From Phallus indusiatus (Eukaryota; Basidiomycota; Agaricomycetes; Phallales; Phallaceae): a DNA stretch of 64,000 bases. Numbering within the stretch: position 1 is the first letter of the stretch; every line of letters begins with the position of its first letter. A program made the position numbers and the translations under genes. The notes beneath the pieces are model-generated. The model did no database searches, was not told the origin of the DNA, and worked only from the letters and a program-made list of their open reading frames with translations. The stretch is from contig JAQFWX010000008.1 of NCBI GenBank assembly GCA_027605045.1, positions 558,001 through 622,000 on the forward strand, in the 5' to 3' direction. Shown here piece by piece: positions 55,906 to 64,000 of this stretch.

Positions 55906-57955
55906 TCAGAAAGTATAAGATCGAACTTTGGAGAACCAAAAGGGCCGTTCATGGCGTAATGCAAAAGGCGAAACATCCCCCGTCTCGATATCCACAGATT
56001 CATAATCGAGTAAATCGAGTTTATTCCATCTAACATTTAAAGAGAACCGCCTGAGCATAGAACATAAGGTAAACCCAAAATGAAATGTTCACCTTCCTAA
56101 GCAAGGCTTCGACTTTAAACTTAACCTCATTTGAAAGTTGAATTTGTCTACGTTTCTGAAACGGGAGGGTGCAACCTCTGCGAGACCGGTGATGTATAAC
56201 CAAGATCCAAGAAGTCTCCAATCTCCGACTCGAACATCCTAAATGGAAGTGAAGATGTCTGTTAAGAGGAAACGCCAAAGTAAAACACTGTTCTAACCTT
56301 CTTGACAAGACTAGGTTGCAACGAATGGACTACTTCAGAGATTTCTTGATCCTCATTTGCCTGGTATGACATGACTTTTCCATTAGGGAAAAACCGTCTG
56401 AGAACAAAAATATCAGTCAGAGTTTTGACGAAAATGATCCTGCTCTGAGAACTAACAAAAACCGCCGATAAGTAATCAAGTGCGAAACCTGGAATCGAGA
56501 GTTTCTAGGGTATGCACATAAGAGGCTAGAGAATCACGTACAGCTACCCAGGGGTTCTCTCCTAAACCGTGGCGTCTGGGTAACGCGAATTAGTCAAAAC
56601 ATAAGTGCTAGCAGTTCAATGCCTCCACCACTTACATGTAATGACAGATGGCAATATATACACCATCAAACCGAATACGCGGATGTTCAATAAACATACG
56701 TCTGTAATCAGATTCATACGAGCCAAAACACAGTTCATCAATCGAAACATCGGGGTCGGAGAGTTGATAACGGACGAGATTGACTTCAAGAAATTTCCTA
56801 TCAGAAATAAAAACCAAACGTTAAAACGCGTTTGAGAAGGATAGACATTAGGAAATTTTACCTCCAAATACTCCCATCCAGAGTCAAAGATCTCATCTTC
56901 CTACAAACAAGAGCGAACCGTTCAATGGAAGCGGCATCCGTATTCCATACGAAGGTGGTTAGGATATAGATAATCAGTTCGTTAGGTATCTTGGCTAGAA
57001 AAACGCGACGCCGTTCATCTTCCGGTAAGAACTCGGGAACTGGATCGGTCCACGATGAAACCAACGGAAGAAGGCTGAATGGGTGGGATGGATGAAGTTC
57101 ACGAGGACCAGTGTCATCATCAACTTTTGCTGTACGTTGAGTCTGATCTAAATGGGGTTTGGAAGATTCGAGGTTAAGCTGCCCAAGCTGATGAGTCACC
57201 GACACTACTGGTGGTGGTGCAGACGAAGATGACGTTTCTGCAGTCGACGCAACGGAAGGCAAACGAGACTCCTCCCCCTCATTTCCCACTTTAGCTAACA
57301 AAGCCTTCTCCCTAGCCGCTTCTTCCAGCTGGTATACTTTATCCACATGTGAATCAAGTTGAAACGCCCGACGATAAAGGTTAGTCGCTTCAGAAAGATT
57401 CCCTTTCTGTTCTTCCAAAGTCGCTTTGGCATAAAGCTCAAGGGCTAACTTTAGACGAGGAGAAGTATGGGGTTTCAGTTGCGCACGCTGTGCTAGTGGC
57501 CGGACCGAAGACGCGGATATCGACGCTTCCGAAGAAGATGTAGTATGCGTTCCCGATACTGGCATATTGCCGATTCCGACTACCATTCCAACTTGACCGT
57601 CACTTCGATGACTGGGAGACACTGGCTTTAACGCTGTAGCTCGATCTTCCCCATTTCCCTTCGATAGTTGACCGCTCGTCTTCACTGCATTCTCAGCTGT
57701 TCCGTCTCCCACTCTCGTAGCCGCGCTACCCGCCGCTTTGCCTTTCGTTTTCCAACGGTTCTTCTCTTTTTCTCGCACTTCCTCTTTCCATCTTTGACGG
57801 AATTCAGCGAGCTCGCCTGTGTCCGGAGTAGCTGAGTCGGGGACGTCAGAGGGGAGAAGAGTTACGGATGGTGTAGGTGAGCTTGATGGGGATATAGGCG
57901 ATGGCGGAGAGGATGCGAGTGCTGGAGATGGTGGAGATGGTGGCCGTGAAGACAT
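55906..57955 (-). CDS. F-box protein, FBXO9/Pof7/Hrt3 family
   Basis: The start MSSRPPSPPSPAL (57955) leads into a disordered head. A MIT/TPR-like helix pair follows (LALELYAKATLEEQKGNLSEATNLYRRAFQLD, about 57340-57450). Then comes the F-box (FLAKIPNELIIYILTTFVWNTDAASIERFALVCRKM) ending at the exon boundary near 56860. Downstream exons show FIEHPRIRFDGVYIAICHYMRHG, RFFPNGKVMSYQANEDQEI and a final SVDIETGDVSPFAL block with the stop at 55906-55908. This order (TPR/MIT, F-box, RxxFxP(D/N)G) is the FBXO9/Hrt3 pattern: substrate receptor of an SCF ubiquitin ligase. Confidence 0.83.
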
Positions 57956-58540
57956 AATGACACAGTTACGTTATAGCTTGGTCAGGCACCGTGTATCGTA
58001 TTGAATGGTATCCAAGAACAAAGTATACGATGGCACTCTTAACAGAACGAACGACTCGCTTGACCCAAGCACGATATAAGCAATGGTAAGAGATCGAAAG
58101 ATTTCTATAAAATCTCCCGTGCGCCAATGTTATTTATGCTCTGGAACGAGATACTGCCAGCTATGAGTCAGTCACCAAAAGATAACGAATTCAATACGAA
58201 TACAAAAGAAATATTGACCTGAGAAAGAAAACCTTATGATAGTAACCCACGTTCGCCAATAATATTATCTTAGACACTTTCAGTGCAAAAATCCAGTTTA
58301 GCTATCCCAATAAACAAGATAAATAAGAATAACAGGGTTTGAGAAAGAAAAGACTGCGGGGGAGGAAAATATCGAGTAATCATCACAAGAGTGGTAATCG
58401 CTCTTTGCCGAAGCACGGCTTCCATCTCTGTCGTGTCGCCCGTCGTCTTCCTCATCTCATCTTTGCCCTAACGAACACAACATCTTTATTATCAACTACT
58501 ATTAACCTGGACCCATTATTCTCTCAATTTTCCTTGAACT
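57956..58540. other. Divergent intergenic region, F-box / J-protein
   Basis: About 585 bp between two divergent genes. An open frame at 58270-58455 has no family signature. Nothing else seen. Confidence 0.45.
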
Positions 58541-60268
58541 ATGAATACCGATGAGGTGCGTTATTCGATTTTTTTAAAAAAAGCTGGTTAGGATCGTAAT
58601 TAATGCACTGCATGTGAAGGCCTTGAAATGTTTGAGAATCGCTCAACGATACAGGTCAGAATCTCTAATCCTTTACTTTATTCATTCGTCAAGTTTCCTT
58701 CCTACCGCCCGCTTTTTATCGCTTCATTATTGCGCTCCCAGAACAGACCCTAAAAGCTAACCTAACCCATGAACCAACAGAGACTCAAAAGACTACGCAA
58801 ATGCCAGGAAATTCACTCAGAAATCGATAAACCTACACTCAACCCCCGAAGCAGAAAAGTTACTCCGAATTATCGAGCAAGAATCCTCTTCCGAAGGATC
58901 CAGCTCAACATCATCGTCTGACTCGGCTAAAGCCACAGGCACGGAAACCCATGCGACCAGCTCATCTGCGAGATTTCGGTCAACAGCGTCGTCGTCCACC
59001 TCTACGAATGGTGATGCAAGTGCGAGCAGTAGTAAAGCGACGTATACGGAAGCCCAAATAAAGCTCGTTCGGAGAGTGAGAAACTGTAAAGTAACGGATT
59101 TTTATGAGATCCTGGAATTACAGAAAACATGCGATGAGAATGACGTTAAGAAGGCATATAAAAAGGTATGATTATTGCCTAGTATGCACTCTAGGTTTAT
59201 GTTAACTGGTTTTTTTAGCTTGCCTTGCAGTTACATCCAGACAAGAACCAAGCACCAGGTGCAGACGAAGCCTTCAAAAGTACGCTCATGGCTTTTGCTT
59301 CATTTTATTCACGCTAAATTTTTTCTACCCTTGAATAGTGGTCTCAAAAGCCTTCCAAATTCTTTCCGATTCTCAGAAACGCGCGATATATGACCAGTCA
59401 GGAGGCGATCCCGATTCGCGCTTTGGAGGAGGAGGAGGGGGGAGCATGATATGGGTCGTCATTTCAATTTCAACGGCCAAGGTATGGGAGGAGGATTTGA
59501 AGGAGAAATTAGTCCCGAAGATTTATTCAATATGTTCTTTGGGGGGCAAATGGGAGGGGTAAGAGGGATGGGTGGTGGTGGATTTGGACCATTCGGTGGG
59601 CCCGGTATGTCGTTCCCTTTAATTTCATGACTGTTGTTATTCATACTTCAATCTTTTCACAAGTCTTCACGGCATCCTTTGGACCCGGTGGATTCCGAAG
59701 AACGTATGTTCAGACTGGAGGCATTCCACGTCAAAGACGAGCTGGCGAAGACGGAGCAGGGAACGGTGGAGGAGCTCCACAATCTCGATGGTCAATGATC
59801 CTACAGCTCGCACCTCTTATTTTCTTCTTTGTCTTCTCTATATTATCCAACTTGTCGTCGCTCTTCTCAACACCACCACCACCTCACCCTTCTTACACGT
59901 TCACACCGCAAGAACCATACACAGCGCCTCGTATGACCTCAATTCTCTCAATACCCTACTACGTTTCACAAGCCGAATTCACAAAACATCCTATTTGGGT
60001 GTCTATACCAGAATCGGCGAGAGATAAAATTCAGGCTGGGGCTGTGTCTCGTGATCTACTGGCGTTCGAACGTACGGTCGAGCAGACATGGAGAAATCAG
60101 ATGATACGACTCTGTGAAAGGGAAGTCTCGGAGAGAGAAAGGAAAGTGGAGGCCAACAGTGGTTTCTTAGGGATTGGGGCAGACTGGGATGCTGTCAAAC
60201 GGATTAGAAGTGAGAAGTTGGAGAGCTGTGAGGAGTTGAAGAGTAAAAGGCTTATTGATAGGTATTGA
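58541..60268 (+). CDS. DNAJB12/B14-like ER J-domain protein (apparent frameshift in a G-run)
   Basis: The start MNTDEALKCLRIAQRYRDSK (first two introns removed) begins a helical N-terminus, then a Ser-rich linker. The J domain follows ([32 protein letters not shown], with HPD intact) and a Gly/Phe region (DPDSRFGGG ... EISPEDLFNMFFGG). One TM segment (MILQLAPLIFFFVFSILSNL) is followed by the DUF1977-type C-terminal domain (ILSIPYYVSQAEFTKHPIWV). It is an ER Hsp70 co-chaperone for membrane-protein quality control. Between the J domain and the G/F region the frame shifts at a G6 run (59437-59442); one more G would keep the conserved frame. Sequencing error is more likely than a true mutation. 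Confidence 0.83.
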
Positions 60269-60541
60269 TCATTTGAGTGATTTTATATTTTTTCTTAATG
60301 CATGTATATATGTACGTAACCTTTTTTCCTCCCTGCTTCGTTCCGGATCAGCCTTGTCGAAATAAGTTTTTATACGTATTTTATTTATTCAAGTGCGCAC
60401 ACTCTTTACACAGTAGAATAGAATACTGGATAGCCGTCAGACATGTTAATAAAATCTGCATTTCTTTAGAGCTTGGAGTTCGAGTTTAGTATTTCCAGGG
60501 GGTTATATGTAATGTCTACGGGAGCGTTCCGGATGGGTTAA

Positions 60542-60854
60542 TCATTGACCTGCAGCAGCAGCCTTTTGCTTCTCCAATTTGAGGTAGAAATTTTCTTGTT
60601 TACGAACTAGTAAGGAGGATTAGTCAGTGAGTATCGACAGACGTCAGACAAGGGAAAACAGCGGGAGAGTCAACACATACGAGCTTTCAGATGGACTGCA
60701 TGCCTGTCGAAAACGCCGAGTCAGCATCAAACGAGCAACAGATAATAAATAAAACTGACCAATAAAAGTAGCCACCAGCTGTTCCGAGCCCAAGAGCCAC
60801 GGAAAGGTCAGTCCAGAGCTGCTTTCTTAATTTGCCGGTGATTGGTGCTATCAT
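60542..60854 (-). CDS. Cytochrome c oxidase subunit 7a (Cox9/COX7A family)
   Basis: A small three-exon gene. MIAPITGKLRKQLWTDLSVA starts at 60854. A TM segment follows (LGLGTAGGYFYW), then after two introns HAVHLKALRKQENFYLKLEKQKAAAAG and the stop at 60542-60544. Start, single TM, Arg/Lys-rich tail and length of about 60 residues match fungal Cox9/Cox7a, a nuclear-encoded subunit of respiratory complex IV. The open frame extends upstream to 60942, but the family begins at MIAPITGK. Confidence 0.82.
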
Positions 60855-61506
60855 CGTGTGTGTGTTGTGTGCTTCGGTGAGGAGGATGGCGGAGTTTGAA
60901 TTGGAATGAATGAATGGAACTGGCTCTGAGGTAGTCGTCATTGTGGCATGCAACACATTCACGCGCACTGCAGACAACCTCGGAAAGAATATCCATTCTG
61001 CACTATAGTTTATTTGTTGTTTTGGAAGTAGTAGACCATTTTCACTTTGGCCTTGCGAAGGGCATGAAACATCGATGACAGATGGCACTTGTGCTTATCG
61101 TACATATGAAATATAATTTGACTTTTTTAAACTTGAACGTGCTGTAATCGATGATTATAGCTAATTTCCTGGCCATAACGAGACTCGCACGCAAGCCTGC
61201 TTGTCATCACGCGTTGTCAGCGCCTTGCCAGTGAGATTTGGGTGCACCCGTCCGTGGTCCAGCGGCTGCCTGCCAGGTTGTCTCCCAGTTTCCCGTCCAC
61301 CATTCCCTCCTTGTTTCTGTCTTTTACAACAGCCCCGTTTTACAGCTTATTTACGGCAGTTCACAACAAGCGCAAAAGAACAGCTTTTACCGCAATTATT
61401 ACATACATCGACCGCGACTTACATAACCCACCAGATCATCCACTGCACCCCACACACCTTATTAGACTCTTCCCCACCGCATTCCCTAAAATCCCTCATT
61501 CCAACC
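60855..61506. other. Divergent promoter region, Cox7a / PP2A-B55
   Basis: About 650 bp. From about 61240 the plus strand is pyrimidine-rich, typical of a basidiomycete promoter/5' leader in front of the B55 gene. No separate gene. Confidence 0.5.
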
Positions 61507-63455
61507 ATGGATTCACCAGACGCGTCGTCGTCAGGCCAGTGGCGCTTTGCACAATGTTTCGGAGACAAGGGCGAAGTAGAAGACATCACTGAAGGTTTGT
61601 GTCTCTTTTTTCAATTAGGAAACGTTCTTATCTCTTCTCTTTCTCTCTCTGTTTCTTTAATGCCACATCTTTAATTCATCTTCGTCTCACATTCTCTTTT
61701 CCCTTTCACATATAGCCGACATCATCTCTACCGTTGAGTTCGATCATACGGGTGATTATCTGGCTACCGGCGACAAGGGCGGAAGAGTCGTCTTATTCGA
61801 ACGTAATGATTCGGTGCGCAGCCCGTCCCGCTTTCTCCTCTCCCTTGCCATCCCAGTCTCAGTCTTTATCTTTTCATTCTCTTCATTTCTCTCATCCGCG
61901 TTTCTTTTTTCTTTCTTCCTTTGCCCATCTGCTTTAGAAACGAAGCTGCGAATACAAATTCTACACAGAATTTCAGTCGCACGAACCCGAATTCGATTAT
62001 CTAAAGTCACTCGAGATAGAGGAGAAGATTAACAAGATCAAATGGTGTAGACGTCAAAATGCAGCTCATTTCTTATTATCGACAAATGGTACGCTTTGTT
62101 CTTCTCTCTCTTGTTTCCCTTTATCTATCTCACGTGCCACGTAAAGATAAAACCATCAAGCTATGGAAAGTGTTCGAAAAGACCATCCGGGTAGTGAGTG
62201 AGAACCATCTCAATGCATCTCGATCGTATCCCTCCAATGGCTACATCCGACTCCCCACCGTCGTCCGTCAAGACGATATCGTCGCTGCCGTTCCACGTAA
62301 AGTATACTCGAATGCCCACGCCTACCACATCAATTCCATATCCATTAACTCAGACGGTGAAACCTATATATCAGCAGACGACCTTAGAGTAAATTTGTGG
62401 AATCTTAATATCAGTGATCAAAGTTTCAGTACGTTTCATCGCATCTCATCACCCATTTCCTACACTAATGCACTTGTACAGACATTGTGGATATCAAACC
62501 TGTCAACATGGAAGAATTAACAGAAGTCATCACAGCGGCCGAATTTCATCCAATGCATTGCAATTTGTTCATGTACTCAAGCTCAAAGGGAACTATCAAG
62601 CTCGCAGACATGCGGGACTCTGCACTGTGCGATCAACATGCCAAACGTATGTCTCCACTTGTTGTTTGCTTCTTTCAATTCAATGTTATTCCATCGGTAC
62701 TGAGACATCACCGCAGAATACGAGGAACAAGAAGACCCAACAAATCGTTCCTTCTTTTCGGAAATCATATCATCCATCTCTGACGTAAAATTCAGTCATG
62801 ATGGGCGGTATATTCTTTCCCGGGATTATCTCTCTCTGAAGATATGGGATGTGAATATGGAAACTCGGCCATTGAAGACCATCAATATTCATGATCACCT
62901 TCGTGGGAAACTGTGCGATTTGTACGAGAATGATTGTATATTCGACAAGTTCGAGTGCACATTCAGTGGAGATGGAACGTACGTTTATTATTTTATGTCT
63001 ATACTTCTTACCTCTGCCTATCTTTCAATCTATTTTCAGCCATGTTTTAACCGGATCATATCACAACTACTTCCGAATATATGACGTCCAAACAACGCAA
63101 GATGTGGTGCTGCAGGCAGACAAATCAGCGTTTAAAGCCAAGAAGATCGGACTGAATGGACCAATGCCGAGAGGAGCTAATAATGGGGTCAAGTCCGGTC
63201 CCCTAGGGAAGGAGGGTATGAACATTGACACGATTGATTTTAACAAGAAGATTTTGCATGCTAGCTGGCATCCTCGGGAGAATACTATTGCGGTACGTAA
63301 TTGGCACAGATTATTAAGACCCCTATTAATTTTACCTCGACTTTCATTAGATTGCAGCAACCAATAATTTGTTCTTGGTTTGTACTTTCTCATATGATTA
63401 TCCGCGCAGTAATCGATAGAGCTGATAATTTTTTTTACAGTATAGTGCCGCATGA
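61507..63455 (+). CDS. Serine/threonine phosphatase PP2A regulatory subunit B55 (Cdc55/Pab1)
   Basis: The start [20 protein letters not shown] leads into a seven-bladed WD40 propeller. Blocks include [145 protein letters not shown] and [19 protein letters not shown]. The last exon (63441-63455) encodes YSAA and the stop. These are near-universal B55 sequences. The subunit targets PP2A to Cdk-phosphorylated substrates in mitotic entry/exit and septation. Eight or so short introns; intact. Confidence 0.92.
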
Positions 63456-64000
63456 AATGAAAAGAAAAAAATTAAGTGAAACTAGACTTGTCTCGATCGA
63501 TTTGGATCACATCTTTTTTAAGCTCGCAAGCTTTTTTTTTGATGTTGTCGTTAAGTTAAACTATTATCGGTCACGATCTCAGTTTCGCATTCCCGCCGAG
63601 TATTTATTTGCCCATCACCTTTCGTTTCTGTCGGCATATCTCTCTCATATCCATGGATTATAATGGTCCTCCCTCTCTGTCTCATATTACTCGTCTCATC
63701 ATCTTCATCTCGCTTCGGTGACCAGTCTGGTTCTGGACTTTTTTCCTTTATCTTTCCATCTCGTGTCATCTTTAGTATTTAGTACTTTTTTCTTCCTTCT
63801 TTTCCTTCACATCCCTTAAACCATATTATTGTGACGGATTCCCTCCGTTATTATTAATGTCCCCTTGACGATGTGTTCACGCCCATCATTCCCCCATGAC
63901 CATTTTGCTACATCTTTCTCTCTCTCTCCCATTCCATCAATCCCCCTTGTATCTTTTCCCCCCTACCCAAACCAAATAGTCAAACAAGCAGGCGCAGGAA
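63456..64000. other. 3' flank of the B55 gene
   Basis: Pyrimidine-rich, with CTCTCTCTCTC tracts (about 63920). No gene supported before the window ends. Confidence 0.4.

Noticed and set aside
1..64000. tRNA and rRNA genes
   Set aside because: No convincing A/B box pairs with cloverleaf potential and no rRNA-like conserved blocks were found by eye; a tRNAscan run would be decisive.

Overview
The window is nuclear DNA of a filamentous basidiomycete, most likely an Agaricomycete. Nearly every gene is cut by many 45-65 nt GT-AG introns, genes are close together on both strands, and the mobile elements (DUF6589/RecQ element, chromodomain Ty3 element) are of types common in mushroom-forming fungi. 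All functional calls rest on reading the protein sequence; no database search was run.

Layout. 1-2164 (+): 3' part of a Snt2-like chromatin reader (SANT, GATA finger, PHD, extended PHD). 2312-6576 (-): Doa4/USP8-type deubiquitinase with a rhodanese domain. 7090-7262: small MITE-like repeat. 7282-19707: a 12.4-kb nested transposon block. 19749-20030: decayed kinase-like fragment. 20863-23279 (-) and 34625-37562 (-): two paralogous Dal5/Tna1-type MFS permeases. Between them lie a Dsc1/Tul1-type Golgi/endosome RING E3 (24469-27479, -), the kinetochore protein Nnf1 (27555-28377, +), a Vps9 Rab5-GEF (28507-31254, -) and a secreted GH17-like protein (31463-32764, -).

39529-64000 is ordinary housekeeping sequence: a MARVEL-like four-TM protein, a mucin-like single-pass membrane protein with Asn-Gly-Ser repeats, a Yea4/SLC35B4 nucleotide-sugar transporter, a small Gly/Asn-rich protein, nucleoporin Nup53/Nup35, mitoribosomal mS45 (Bot1/Mrps35), a long coiled-coil protein, a RING/coiled-coil protein, an FBXO9/Pof7/Hrt3 F-box protein, a DNAJB12-like ER J-protein, cytochrome c oxidase subunit 7a, and the PP2A B55 subunit (Cdc55).

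The most interesting region is 7282-19707. It is a DNA element with 341-bp terminal inverted repeats that look identical by eye, flanked by a perfect 9-bp target-site duplication (CTAATACTG). It carries two convergent genes: a RecQ-type helicase, and a DUF6589 protein whose three best-placed acidic residues could form a D-D-E transposase triad. Each gene starts just inside one TIR, so both probably use the same TIR-borne promoter. A 6,487-bp Ty3/chromovirus with two 399-bp LTRs (identical by eye) and a 5-bp duplication (GTCTG) has inserted into codon 13 of the DUF6589 gene. That retroelement shows an 11-nt Tf1-like self-priming signature, a 320-nt in-frame intron-like insert between protease and reverse transcriptase, and several single-base frame breaks. 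A conserved single-copy J-protein gene has the same kind of break in a G6 run, so some breaks may be sequencing errors.
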